Assembly: GCA_023014365.1 (NCBI GenBank)
Contig: JAEBUN010000003.1
Span: 372,001-436,000, forward strand
Source: Lepiota brunneoincarnata
Lineage: Eukaryota > Basidiomycota > Agaricomycetes > Agaricales > Agaricaceae
Direction of reading: 5' to 3'
Length of the DNA stretch: 64,000 nt
Part shown: positions 32,278 through 44,364 of the stretch, piece by piece
How positions within the stretch are numbered: position 1 is the first letter of the stretch
Layout: each line of letters begins with the position of its first letter
Made by a program: the position numbers and the translations under genes
The notes under the pieces: model-generated
The model's database searches: none
Seen by the model: the letters and a program-made list of their open reading frames with translations, nothing else
What the model was told of the DNA's origin: nothing

Positions 32278-32670
32278 TGTTACCCAGTTTAGGGGTTTGC
32301 TCTTGAGTAGCACGGTGTTCGTGGCAGGATGTCTATACAGACTTGGTCCTGTCCTACTAGGTGCAACTTAGAGATGATGGAGCACTATAAGTCCAGCCAG
32401 TTTAAGGGAAAAGAGGTATAGGAGGCAAGAACTGTATAACACTAAGATAAGGATACATAGTAATGTACTATATCCTTATATAATACTGAGTGTGGCTATG
32501 CTCCTACTATAAATAGATGGACCTGAGTAATTATGAGTCAGAGATAAGACAATGAGATGTAAACTAAATATAGTCCTTCTGATGTACACTACTGATTGTT
32601 TCATAGTGACATTTGACATGAGAGGAGTAAACTAAACATAACTGTCCTTCTGATAAGGATTCTGATGACA
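32278..32670 (-). repeat. 3' LTR of gypsy element E (G1-type U3, 393 bp)
   Basis: TGTTACCCAGTT...CTGATGACA, the last end decayed from TAACA. U3 is of the G1 type although the leader region of E is of the G2 type (see 38621-39021). Confidence 0.85.
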
Positions 32671-34077
32671 TTAGGTCCATTTTGAGAGTTGTTTTCCATC
32701 ACAACTTGTAAGTTTCCTTCTTCCAGATATTTGGTAAGGTAGTAGGGTTCATAATATTCAATTTTGGGGTGTTCTGTGGAGTCTGGTCAAGGGGGAATGA
32801 CTGGGGAAAAGGTGGGTGTAGGGGTTCTGTGGAGGTCAAGTACTGTGGCGGTTTCTGGGGATGGGGGTTGTCCAGGGTAAAAGATGTCGTAGAGGAGTCT
32901 TCTGAAGTGGGGACTTTCTATTCTTTCTTTGGGTGGGGTGTTTTGATTTTCTTCAGAAGTTACCACATGGTTCTCCTGTAATGTTTGATTTGGCAACCTC
33001 ATCATAACACTCCTCATAGTAGTCATCATGAGTGAGGTCAATGTATCTATTATGAGTTGTGGGGGTTGTCAAAGGTTGGGTGGTTGAATTTCTGGAGTAG
33101 GGGGTGTGTCAAGTCTTTCAAGCTGGACATTCAGTCCATTTATGGTGTGGTTGGAAAATGGCACAGTGGGGACATCTGTATTTGATGCAATCATATGAGT
33201 AATGTCCTGGAGTGTATTGTTTGCATCCAAGACAGGCAAATTGTGGGCAGTCCATAGCCCAATGTCTGGTGTGTCTACATTGAATGCAGACAGATCTGTT
33301 GGTGGTTCTGGGGTCAGTTCATGTGTGAACAGGATTGGGGGAGTTCCAAACCAGGATGTTGTTATTGGCGATGGTGTGGGTGGTGTTTCTGGTGGGGGTG
33401 ATATGTTGGAATGGGTTTCTGGGATTGGTAGGTTTCTTTCCCTTACTGGGAGTGGTGGTAGGGATAGGGGCAGGGGTAGTCGTGGCAGTGGGGGTGATGG
33501 TTGTGGTGGGGGGCTTTGAGGAATGTACCTCATCTCATTTGGGTATATTCTTTGACACCTCGGACATGAAGCTCGATTGTGTTCTGAGAAGTCTCTTGAG
33601 TGATTCTGCCCAGGTTTGTTGCATATCGTATGCAGTAGCGAGAGCCTTAGTCTGTTGTATGTGGTGGGTATAATTGGCCCAGAGTTGTCAGTCATATTCT
33701 GAAATTGGAGATTGTTCCAATCTATTAGTAAAGGTTTGGCTGGTGGCAGCCTCATGCAGATCTCCATTAGAAGGGTGATCTGATCTCTGTGGTCGTATTC
33801 CAGCTGAATAGAATCTAAGGGAGGTGGCTGGGGCGGCTGTGGGTTCTGGGGTGGCATTGGGGTCAGGGGTCTCATCTCTATCAAGGGCGTATGCAGTGGC
33901 AAAGGTGTGAGAGGTGGTGTGGGGAGATGGGGCTGGAATGGCAGTTGTTTGAAGTGTAGTATGTTCAATGTCTTGGTCATTGATGATGATGACTGAAGAT
34001 GATGAGGAGGTGGGGGAAGGTGTTGTGGAAAAGGGGGGAGTAGTTTGGGGACAAGTGAGGTCAAGGTTCATGGGCAT
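32671..34077 (-). pseudogene. Element E: overlapping Z and P
   Basis: P is open for 331 codons (34064-33069, start MTSLVPKLLPPF) and continues in pieces to PGQPPSPETATVLDL near 32840. Z is open at 34077-33688 (MPMNLDLTCPQ) and its knuckles are readable at about 33180-33290. The hairpin before the LTR is kept with mismatches. Both frames survive over the same stretch in a copy with much CpG decay. Confidence 0.75.
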
Positions 34078-34079
34078 TT

Positions 34080-36965
34080 TTAAGTTGTTTTGGTGTGGGA
34101 GCAAAGTTGTTTCTGGTAGGTTCTGGTGGGTTCCTGATCTTTCTGGAGAATTCCATGAGCATCTTTATACTTGGTTATGTATTCTTTGGTATTTGTGTGG
34201 AGTATTTCATTGGTGATCCATTTGTTCTCCATGTGGGAGTATCCTTTCCATTTGACATAGTATTGGAGTTTTCCGTGATATTGGCGGTGATTGAGAATGG
34301 TTTTGATTTCATATTCTTCTTCTTCATTGATGATGTCAGGTGGTGGTGGCATTGGATAAGATCCATACACTTCTGTTTTGTTGAATGGGGTGAGAAGGTT
34401 CTGATGGAATACCAGGTGTATCTTCCATTTGATTGGAAGTTGGAGTTTGTATGTCATGGGTGACAGGACTTCTTTAATGATGAATGGTCCTAGTTGTTTC
34501 GGGGATATTTTTCATGATTGGAATGGAAGTTTGAGGTTCTTGGCTTCTAGCCATACTTTTTGATGTGTTTCAAAGGGTTTGGCAGTTCTTCTGCTTCTTT
34601 GTTTCATAATGTCAGCAGCTATTTGGTGAGCGGTGTGTGCTTCTTTTCAGGCATCATCTAGAAGTTTGATGTGATCATCTACTGATGGAAAGTTCAATGT
34701 TTCCATGATGGTGGGAATTGCTGGTGGATTATATCTCATGATAAGTTCAAATGGGGATTTCTGGTTTTTGGCATGTGTCCTGGAGTTGTGGGAGAATTCA
34801 AGGATTGGGAGTGTTTCTGACCATTCGTGGGGGTTTCTGGTGCAGTATATGGATAGGTAGGTTTCTATCTCTTGGTTGTATCATTCTGTAGTTCTGTCAG
34901 TTTGTGGATGGTAGGCAGTGGAGAAGGCTTGTTTGATGTTTAGTCGTTTTGCTAATTGCCTGAGAGATTGGGCAGCAAATCTAGGGTCTCTGTCTGATAT
35001 GATTTTGTTGGGAAGACTGTATCATGTGAATATTTTCTCAATGAGAAGTCTTCTGATGTTGTCAGCTGTGGCATTTTCTGATGTAGGGATGAAAATTACC
35101 CCCTTCATAAGGCCATGGTCCACCATGGACAATATGGTATTGTTTCCCATGGATGGTGGGAGACTGGTGATTAGATCCCAAGGGATCTGGCTGAATGGGC
35201 ATAGTGAAGATGCTGGTTGAATTGGTTGAATCAGAGCATGGTCTGGTCGTCTGATGATTTTGTGTTGCTGACATTCTGGACAGCCTTTGACGTAATTCTT
35301 TATAAATGTTGACATCCCTGGCCAATATACTTCCTTCTTGGAAAGGTGGTAAGTTTCTTGTTCTCTGGAATGGCCACGTGTAGGGTGGTTGTGGTATCTT
35401 GTGATGATATTGCATCTGAGTTGGAGGTCTTCTGGGATGATGACACATTCTTGGAATGTGAGGAGTGGACTATTTGGGGTCAGAACTGTTCCGAAGTCTT
35501 TATCGGTGGCATTAGGGTGTGACTCTTTGAGGAGTTTGAATGCTTTGGTGGTTCTAGCATTGTATTTGGGTTATTCCATGATTCTTTCTTGAAGTTTTGT
35601 ATCAACAGTGGCAATAAAGAGGTGTTCTGGAAGTACTGTGATCATGTTTTGATATTTTAAGTTGACTGCAGTGACAAAGAGGTTGTCTGGAAGCATGGTG
35701 ATGTCTTTGTTATTGTTATCCTCATCAGGGATATGGTCTGGATGTCTTGATAGGGCATCTGGTGCTGGGATCTTTGATCCTGGGACATGTTCTAATTTAA
35801 AGTTGTAGTCAGCAAGGGTCTGGACCCATTGTGCTTGTCTGCAGTTGATTTTCTGGGGTTTACACCAGTATGTGAGGTTTTGGTGATCCATTCTGATACA
35901 GATGGTATGGGGACTGCCAAGGAGGTAGTGGTGCCATTCTTCGAGGGCTCAGATAATAGCAAGGAGTTCCCTGTCATAGATATTATAATTGCATTCTGCT
36001 GGTCCAAATGTCTTTGAGTAGAATGATATGGGTTTCCATATTCCATTGATGTCATGTTGGTATAGGACAGCTCCTAATGTGAATTTGGAAGCATCAGCTT
36101 CTATTTCAAAGGGTTTTGTGGAGTTGGGCATAAGGAGTACTGGTTCTTTTAAGAATTTGTTCTTGAGTGTTTCAAATGCTTTTTGTTGTTCTTCTTTCCA
36201 TTCAAATTTGGTTGATTTGGATAGGAGTTGATTTAAGGGTTTGGTGTGGTGGGAGTAGCTGCAGATGAACTTCCAGTAGAAGTTACAGAATCCAATGAAT
36301 TTCCAAATGTGTCAGACCATTTTTGGCACTGGCCAGTCTTCTATTCCCTTGAGTTTTCTGGGATCCATTTTAATTTTGTCTGGCATGATGATCATGCCTA
36401 GATATTTGAGTCATTGCTTGTTGAACTTGCATTTCTTTGTTTTGAGGTAGAGGTCATTTTCCTGTAGGATTTGCAGTACTTTTTCTGTAAGTTGGTCAGT
36501 TTCTTCCTGGGTTTTACCATAAATTAGGATATCATCCATATAGATGATGATTCCTCCTTTCTCTATTATTTCAGAGAATAACATGTCCATCATATGTTGG
36601 AACATTGTGGGACTGTTGCAGAGTCTGAAAAACATCGCAGTTGGTTTGAAAAAACCCATAGGAGTCTTGAACACTGCTTTCCATTGGTCGCCTCTTTGAT
36701 TCTGACATTATTGTATCCTAGGCGGACATTGAGCTTAGTGAAGTACTTAGCTCCTTTGAGTTTATCCATGATAGAGGAGATCATGGGAATTGGGTATGCA
36801 TTTTTGATGGTGTGATCATTTAGATATGTAATGATAATCTTGGCAGGGTCGGAGGTCTCCTCCTTTCTTGGCAACAAAAAAGAAGGGTGATGCCATAGGG
36901 GACTTTGAGGGGTGGATGTACCCTTTTCAGAGGTTTTTGTCTATGAATTCTTTGAGTGCTTTTTG
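34080..36965 (-). pseudogene. pol: Element E: pol from RT to chromodomain, heavily decayed
   Basis: Minus-strand blocks in order: RT (about 36900-36411; [10 protein letters not shown] intact, GGDLRPC region decayed), RNase H (36131-35571; EADASKFT), integrase HHCC (35315-35022; GCPECQQHK) and the chromodomain (34457-34080; YYVKWKGYSHMENKW). Stops and frameshifts separate blocks, most as TGA or TAG at former CpG sites. At 36965 it changes abruptly to plus-strand gag (inversion). Confidence 0.85.
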
Positions 36966-38139
36966 ATGACCATCACCACTTGGTATACCCGAGCCAATAA
37001 ACTTGATGACAACTTTCACCATATCAATGCCCTGTACAGCACACCCAGAAACATGTTCCCTCAAAGGAACCAATACCAACAAAACTGAGGACCAAGTTGT
37101 CCCAACAACAATGTGCTGTATGCACAGTTTTATCAAAGGAGCAATACTCCACGTTTCACACCACGAGACCCACATGCCATGGAGATAGATCATGCCATAG
37201 TAGAAGAAGGATACGAAGATCCTTACCCCAAAATTCCACAACTGGAATACACTGAAGAAGACTTCACACAAGAACCACTGGAGATAGATGCAGTTGTCAC
37301 AGAACAATGAATAAAAGCTTACCAAAAACAAGAATGCTTCCAATGTGGAGCAAACAATTATTGGGTCAGTAAATGCCCACATCCACCACCCACCAGATGC
37401 TTCCCAGGAATGCATACCAACCTACCACACCCAGCCAGAAACCCAAATTGCCCCCCTTTTCAAGGAAATAAACCAAACTCTGGCTTTAAACCCCAACAAC
37501 ACAAGTACTTCCTTGCCATTGCAGAAGTTGCATCTCAGATGCACCAAATGGTTGACAAACTCAACCCCAAATTACAACAGGAACTCCACTCCATGCTAGC
37601 TGAGGATCCAGAGATGCATCCATTCCAGGATTTTTAAAATGGAATGCTGTCAATCAATGTGCCCCTGCACATTCCAGAACTCAGAAGGACATTTTCTCGA
37701 TAAACTCTGTACAATTATGACTTTCCCCAAATAAATGATCTCTTTTCCTACCCATTGAGATTTGGAGTGAATGGACATCAAAACCCATGGCCATCACTGC
37801 CCTGATAGACTCAGGAGCCCAAGGAAACTTTATTTCCCACAAAGTCATTGAACGACATGGTTATCAAACCAAACAGCTGGACCAACCAATTCCCCTCAGC
37901 AACGTTGATGGAACTGACAATCAACATGGCAAGATCCATGAATATATCAAAATTAGAACCATCATTGATGGAAGAGATTGCATGCTAGAAGCATATGTCA
38001 CAAATACCAGTGAAAAAGACCTCATCATTGGATTTCGCTGGTTGGAACAGTACAACCCCAACATCAACTGGAAAACCAAGACATTCTCTTGGAAACCCCC
38101 AAATTGACCACCAGAACTTCTCCAAACTTCTCAGAACCC
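36966..38139 (+). other. Inverted segment in element E: gag C-terminus and protease
   Basis: On the plus strand, against the rest of E, the segment encodes gag from TTWYTRANKL to MHPFQDF (36970-37636, one stop at 37308), the knuckle CFQCGANNYWVSKC with one His replaced, then the -1-frame protease region (ALIDSGAQGNFISHKV) up to FSKLLRTL at 38139. The left breakpoint joins pol KALKEF; the right joins gag IAMKI. About 24 bp of gag and about 190 pol codons are missing at the two joints, so inversion came with deletions. Confidence 0.85.
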
Positions 38140-38140
38140 T

Positions 38141-38620
38141 TATTTTCATGGCAATGTGGCAATTGATTGCCTTTTGGTATAGATCAATTAAAGTACAATC
38201 TTCAGTGAGTCCAGATTGTCAGACAAGTTCTTTGAATTGAGAGTTGAATTCAGTCATTGGTTTACCTGCTTGATGCAGGGTTTAAAGTTTGGTGTGCACA
38301 TACACATGTTCATCTGCCAGGGTGAAGTCAGTTCTGAGTCAGGCAGTGAAATTGTCCCAAGTCTCCATGGCTATGGGTTGCCCTGCTTGGGTTTGGGCAT
38401 TCCTCTTGTGGAGGTATTGTCTAGCCCATGCTTGGGCATCTCCTGATTGCATTGTTGAGAGGACAAACAAGGTTCTGGCAAGGTCGGTGTTGTAGGTGAT
38501 TGTGTTGGTGAGTACATAAACTTTGCATTGGAAGATCCAGTCTTCAAATAGTCTTCTGGTTCCATCAAAGGTGATGGGTTTGAGGAGGCCTAACTCCTTT
38601 GGGGTTTGTGTGGTGGCCAT
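38141..38620 (-). pseudogene. gag: Element E: gag N-terminal half
   Basis: The minus strand begins MATTQTPKELGLLKPITFDG and follows G gag to residue about 160, where the inversion breakpoint cuts it. Missense and stop changes are present (for example at 38330, CTGACTCAG in place of CGACTTAG). The rest of gag is in the inverted segment. Confidence 0.82.
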
Positions 38621-39021
38621 TTATAATTGTCCTGGGGGTGGTGGCGGTGGTGGTGTTGGTAGTTGTTGTATGGGTGGTACTGGTAGGACTAGGGGTTGCA
38701 TTGGTGTGGGTAACATGGGTGGTTGAGGATTGGGTTCTGATTTGTTGTCATCTGTGATGTAGACATGTGAATTGTTGTCTACTGGGATTTTTCCTAGGTT
38801 TAGTTCAATGAAGGCTTCATGTCTTGAGAGGAGGTTTTCTTTGGAACCTGTGAGTTCTCTTGGTTGTTGTACAGCTTGTTGGAGTTGTTTAAGTTCTTGT
38901 TCAATGAGTTGATTTTTGATGATATCGCATTTTTCTTGTTCTTCTTGTTGTCTTTGTCTTTTGGCTAGTGTGGCGTAAACACTTGATGATGTTGAGACAA
39001 TTTGGGTGGATGTTGATGTAT
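38621..39021 (-). pseudogene. Element E: gag leader extension (G2 type), 5' truncated
   Basis: The Met-less frame in phase with gag is readable: PPPPPGQL directly before gag, DNN.HVYITDD, SKENLLSRHEA and a QRQ..EEQEK coiled-coil part typical of the F leader. Similarity stops near 39021 without ORF-A, PBS or 5' LTR. Confidence 0.65.
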
Positions 39022-39888
39022 GTGGAGCACATAGTCAACCTACATTGTATCAAGCAAGTGGGACCAGCGAACGCATACACTGTATCAAGTGAATGGGAGC
39101 CAGCAGGCCCACTGGCTCTGCTACCTCACCATAAATCTTTATGCCCAGGTCTTATCCCACAGTCACAGAGGTCCTAAGAGGTCAGGATCACAGGTACTAG
39201 AAATTCTGGGTTAGGGAGTGGAAAGCAGCAATCTGGGAGGGGTGGGCTGGCACAACCTAGATATAACTGTCCTTCCATATTAGAATGTATGTGGCAAAGT
39301 GATGAGTATGATACATTTGCAAATGCTGGAAATTTTGACAAATCAAATGCTGGACAATGGGGTAGCAAACAGCAGCATGGGTACTACAATGGTCCATATG
39401 ATGGCACACCACCAGCCATACATTCTGCAAGATGTAACTTGTGCCGAGGCCAGCTGGCAGTCAGCCAGCATCATTTCAAGAATTGCTGGGATGTAAGTTG
39501 GCAAAATGTCAAGGGCAAAAGCCAATGCAATGTGCTGGGCAGGAGGCTAATGCCAGATGTAATACATGTGCCGGAGGATGGGTTGGCAAAGGGCAGGAGG
39601 AATACCAGACCAAGGTCCATGGGGTCAAGGTGAAAAACATACCTTGTGAGGAATGTCAGCTGTGCTGGGGCCAGCTGTGGTACACTGGTATTGAGTGAGG
39701 TTGTAGTGCTAGAATAGTGTAGTGGGTGCCTAGTGATCAACTGACATGGATAGCGAACATGTTTGGAATGTAAAGTTGATGAAGCTGAAATGAGTGGCAC
39801 ACATATTGCTGGTGTACCAGTCATATAATTAATACATGGGCCAAATGCAGGGCCAACACTAAAACTGCCATAAAATATGCCAAATGTA
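39022..39888. other. Unassigned sequence left of the Tc1 element
   Basis: No known element ends here. The frame 39289-39633 has a CX2C..H..C pattern (CNLCRGQLAVSQHH) but no recognisable domain. The DNA has moderate GC and few CpGs. It continues beyond the Tc1 insertion. Confidence 0.4.
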
Positions 39889-39890
39889 TA

Positions 39891-41492
39891 CAGTAAGGGA
39901 CAAAACCCTTCCAATGATTTTTATACTTCAACAAATATGTTAATAACTGCCCACCTACTAAGGATGAAACCTTCATATTTTAATTGGGAATACCTATATG
40001 ACTCATATATCATCCTGCCAAATATCATTACGTCATATGCCATTTTGGGAAGTCAGTGAATTAAACAATCATTTAAGGTCATTGGAAGGGTTTTGTCCGT
40101 CTCTAAGAAATTACCAATAATTACACTTTTAGTACTTTGTATACCCTCCCCTGGCATCCAAGACAGCCTGAACCCTATCAGGCATACTCTCTATCAGATT
40201 CTGACATACTTCTGCTGGAATCTGATCCCATTCCTTTTGTGTCCTATCCCATAATTCTTCCATCCCCTGAGGTGGAATGTCATACTCCCCTAACTTGATT
40301 TTAAGGTGAGTCCACAAATGTTCAATTGGATTAAGGTCTGGAGATTGTGGGGGCCATACCATAACCTCCATTTCAGCTGCTTTGAACCATTTTTGAGCCT
40401 GGTGCACCTATGTTTGGGATCATTATCTTGTTGAAAGACAATATCCTCCACCTCTTTGTCATACCACTCCAGGCTCCCCTTGAGTTCATCCTCCAAAATG
40501 GTGACAAATAGATCACCATCCATCTTACCATTAATCTTGGCTGCCAACCCTGGACCTTCCCACAGCATACAGCCCCATACCATAATGGAACCTCCTCCAA
40601 ACTTTGTGGTTCCCTGCACCAGCCTATCACTAAGCCTCTCCCCTGCTCTTTTCCAGACCCAAACCCTGCCATCTGACCCTAAGCAATTGATTTTGGTCCC
40701 ATCTGACCAAACCAGCCTCTTCCAGTCTTCCAGAGTCTAGTCTGCATGTGCCTCTGCCCACTCCAATCTTTTCTTCTTGTGTATAACAGAGAGTTTAGGC
40801 CTTTTCTGCTTGACTACAGCCTTCATTCCAGCTTTTTTGAGTGCTCTGCAAACTGTAATGGAGGATAGAGGTTGGTCAATGACAGTACAAAGGGTTCTGG
40901 TGATTTGGGAGGCATTTTCAGCCTTGTGGGATGTGATAAGATGAGTGGCATATTTGATATTGCCAACAGAAAGCTTGGTTGGGCAGCCACCAAGTGACTT
41001 TGAAAGTGTTGAACAATGTTTGGAGCAAAGACAAGATATAGTGCTGAGGCCAAGACCAGTGGTAGAAGCAATATGGGTAGCAGAGTGGCTTTTGTCCAAA
41101 AGGGAAAGAATATGGTTGCATTGAGTCATAGAGAGGGATCGTATGTTAGCAAAATGAGGTTGGGGGGGTGGTGTGAGCTAGGGAAGTGAGCAGCTATATT
41201 TATACATTATTCCAACCAGTCACATGACATTTATTTGCACTTATTTGGCTGTAATAAGCAAAATCATGTGATTAGAGTAAAGACGGACAAAACCCTTCCA
41301 ATGACCTTAAATGATTGTTTAATTCACTGACTTCCCAAAATGGCATATGATGTAATGATATTTGGCAGGATGATACATGAGCCATATAGGTATTCCCAAT
41401 TAAAATATGAAGGTTTCACCTTTAGTAGGTGGGCAGTTATTAACATATTTGTTGAAGTATAAAAATCATTGGAAGGATTTTGTCCCTTACTG
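39891..41492 (-). mobile_element. Tc1-type transposon with 212-bp inverted repeats
   Basis: Inverted repeats 39891-40102 and 41281-41492 are nearly identical and start CAGTAAGGGACAAAA; each has an inner copy of the GGACAAAACCCTTCCAATGA motif at its other end, an IR/DR layout. TA duplications flank both ends (39889-39890 and 41493-41494). Confidence 0.92.
40129..41129 (-). pseudogene. Tc1 transposase, DD34E-type, broken
   Basis: The minus-strand frame starts MTQCNHILSLLDKSHSATHI with an HTH, then RALKKAGMKAVVKQKRPKL, VWSDGTKINCLG (first Asp), FGGGSIMVWGC, FQQDNDPKHRCT (second Asp) and PPQSPDLNPIEHLW (Glu). A TAG interrupts it before the first Asp (40737) and frames shift near 40400 and 40670. 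Length and motif order are typical of Tc1 transposases of about 340 aa. Confidence 0.9.
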
Positions 41493-41782
41493 TATGACAC
41501 AGGATTCAATGAGCAGCAGGAAGGCTGCATGATAGCGAATAATCCGGAGTGGGAAAGAACAATATTACAATTTTAATATTAAACATAAGTAATTATGTTA
41601 CTAGAGCTCAACGTTAGGAGTGGGGATGACTGCATGATGGAATTATTGCCCATTGTCAATATTTGAGATTTTCTGGGCAATATCTTCTTCAATGAGTTCA
41701 TCAGCATGCTGGTGTAAGCTTAACAATCTTTTGTAGGCTTGGTCCTGGACAGCAAGCTATTGCAGCTCTGAATGGTACAGCC
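41493..41782. other. Unassigned sequence between Tc1 and element F
   Basis: A minus-strand open stretch (about 41780-41655) reads VQDQAYKRLLSLHQHADEL and ends at a stop, coding-like but unrecognised. It appears to be the end of a gene cut by the 5' LTR of F. Otherwise AT-rich. Confidence 0.4.
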
Positions 41783-42197
41783 TGTTATCAGAAGTCCCCT
41801 TAAACCCCTTATCAGAAGCCTCACCAGAAGGAACTCTTATCAGAAGCACCCAAAGTATATAAATAGATAGAAGACCTGTCATCCTGAAACCATCAGAAGT
41901 ACCATCAGAACAATCTATACTTAGATAGATAAGGATATGACTCACTTACCTGGGTCCAGATATATATAGTAGGAGCACAGCCACACATAGTAGTATATAA
42001 GGATACTGTACCATACCCTTGTATCCTTATCTTAGTGTTATAAAGTTCTTGCCTCCTATACCTCTTTGCCATAACTGGCTGGATTTATAGTGCTCCATCG
42101 TCTCCAAGTCATGCATAGTAGGACAGGACCAAGTCTGTATAGACATCCTGTGTCGAACTCCGTGCTACTCAAGAGCGAACCCCTAACCTGGGTAACA
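41783..42197 (+). repeat. 5' LTR of gypsy element F (G2-type U3, 415 bp)
   Basis: TGTTATCAGAAGTCC...CCTGGGTAACA. It has three TTATCAGAAG repeats, TATATAAGG and TATCTTAGTGTT. The PBS AAACACTAAGATAC follows directly. U3 differs from the 3' LTR of F (59103-59486) and flanks CAGCC and CCCTG do not match. Confidence 0.88.
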
Positions 42198-43176
42198 AAA
42201 CACTAAGATACTTTGCTGCTTATCCTCTTGCTTGCCCTCTGCTCTACCAATGTACTGAACGCATTGAGGTACTCTGTTGACTCTTCTGACGTACTGAATG
42301 CGTTGAGGTACTCTGTGTCGCCAACTGCGACGTTCTCTGTAGCTGATTGCTACAATCCTATCCATTCCCCTCCTGCCAGCAGACCTGGCTTACCTCCTCA
42401 TATTCGTCTTCACGACAACTGCCACCCTCCTTGCCTACCGAATCATCACCCTAGAACTCGAATGCATCACGTGCCCCTGCCACTGCTGTGTCATCAGATC
42501 GTGAAACCTGTACTCAGGAATATCCATAATCGCCACCCAATTCTTCATACTTCTAGCGATAATTGATCGCTAGACAAATATCACCACACCTCCAAAGAAA
42601 TTCTTGGCCCAAGAATCCCCATCACCCCCTCCTCCCAAATCAAGAAACAGAATCTCAGGACCTGGAATACAAAACCCAGATCCCAGAAGAAATCCTACAC
42701 TGCAACCCACTCAAACACTGTTGCTGTTCTACCCCCCATCTCCATTTGATTCACCCAACCCACGTGCAGCAACATCTACCCAATTAGTCCCAACAACATC
42801 GTCAAGTGTTTCAGCCGCACTAGCCAAAAGACAAAGACAACATGAAGAACAAGAAAAACGCGATATCATCGCAAACCAACTTTCCCCACTTGAACTTAAA
42901 CGACTTCAACAAGCCGTACAACAACCAAGAGAACTCACAGGTTCTGAAGAAAACCTTCTCTCAAGACACGAAGCCTTCATCAAACTCAACCGAGGAAAAA
43001 CTCCCAAAGATAATGACTCAGATGTCTATATAACAGATGACAACCAATCGGATTCAGATCCACAACCACCCGCATTACCTGCGCCAACAATACCCTTAGC
43101 CCTACTGGCTCCTCCCATATGATCACCACAACCCCCAGCACCACCACCGCTGCTGCCACCCAGACAACTACAAATA
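42198..43176 (+). pseudogene. Element F: leader ORF-A, UAG hairpin and Met-less gag extension
   Basis: The PBS (42199-42210) is followed by a decayed ORF-A ending TQFFILLAIIDR at TAG 42571-42573. The hairpin TAGCGAT-AATTG-ATCGCTA is kept. The following 201 codons are in phase with gag and have no Met; one TGA occurs shortly before gag (about 43120). The charged part (AALAKRQRQHEEQEKRDI) differs in sequence and length from G but keeps the frame. Confidence 0.7.
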
Positions 43177-44364
43177 ATGGCCGCTGCACAAAACCCAAAG
43201 GAGTTAGGACTCCTCAAACCCATCGCTTTTGATGGAAACAGAAGACTATTTGAAGATTGGATCTTCCAATGCGAAGTATACATGCTTGCTAACGTGACCA
43301 CCTACAATAATGACCTCACCAGAACCTTGTTCATCCTCTCGATGATGCAATCAGGAGATGCCTGAGCCTGGGCTAGACAATACCTCCATGAGAGGAACAC
43401 CCAAACCCAACAAGGACAACCCATAGCCATGGAGTCATGGGACAACTTCACCACCCGACTCAGGGCTGACTTCACCCCAGCAGATGAACATGCATACACA
43501 CATACCAAACTCCAAACCCTGCACCAGGCGGGTAAACCAATGACTGAATTCAACTCTCAGTTCAAAGAACTTGTCCATCAATCCGGACTCAACGAAGATC
43601 GCACCTTAATCGATCTATACTGCAAAGCAATCAATCACCATATTGCCATGAAGATCAACAAATCGGAAAACCCTCCGACAACCATTGCCGCTTGGTATAC
43701 CTGAGCCAACAAACTCGACGATAACTTCCACCGAATCAATGCCCTCTACAGCACCCCCAGGAACATGTTTCCCCAAAAGAACCAATACCAACCCAACCAC
43801 GGACCAAGCCATCCAAACAACAACGTGCCCTACGCACAATTCTACCAAAGGAGCAATGCTCCACATTTCACCCCACGAGACCCACATGCCATGGAAATAG
43901 ACCATGCCACAATGTAAGAAGGATTCAAAGATCCTTATCCAGAAATCCCTCAACCGGACTATGCCAAAGAAGACCTCCAAGACCCCTTGGAGATAGATGC
44001 CATTGTCACCGGACAACAAATTAAAGCCTACCAGAACCAAGAATGCTTCCGATGTGGAGCTAAAGACCACTGGGTTAGCAAATGCCCTCAACCCTCTCAA
44101 GCAAGACACTTCCCTGGAATGCGCACAAATCCCCCTCGCCCCACGTGAAACCCCAACCGTCCCTTCCCAGGACAACAAAACACTCGTCCCAGATTCCCAA
44201 ACTGAAACACCCAACAATTACCACAATGCAAGTACTCCCTTGCCATCGCAGAAGTTGCATCTCAGATGCAACAAATGGTCAATGACCTCAACCCAGAACT
44301 CCAACAGGAACTCCATTCTGCACTAGCCAAAGACCTGGAGATGCGTCCCTTCCAGGATTTTTGA
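43177..44364 (+). pseudogene. gag: Element F: gag with CpG-decay stops
   Basis: 395 codons from MAAAQNPKELGLLKP to PFQDF-TGA in the same GATTTTT context as G. Stops at 43363-43365 and 43702-43704 (TGA for CGA) and near 43916 and 44146 break it. The knuckle reads CFRCGAKDHWVSKC. Pol follows in the -1 frame. Confidence 0.88.

Noticed and set aside
33202..33673. Glycine/valine-rich plus-strand ORFs (also at 51402-51750 and 6810-7158)
   Set aside because: Antisense of the proline/threonine-rich Z/P region; low complexity keeps them open.
39289..39633. Zinc-finger protein gene
   Set aside because: A single CX2C...H pattern in an otherwise unremarkable frame with overlapping frames of similar length; not supported.
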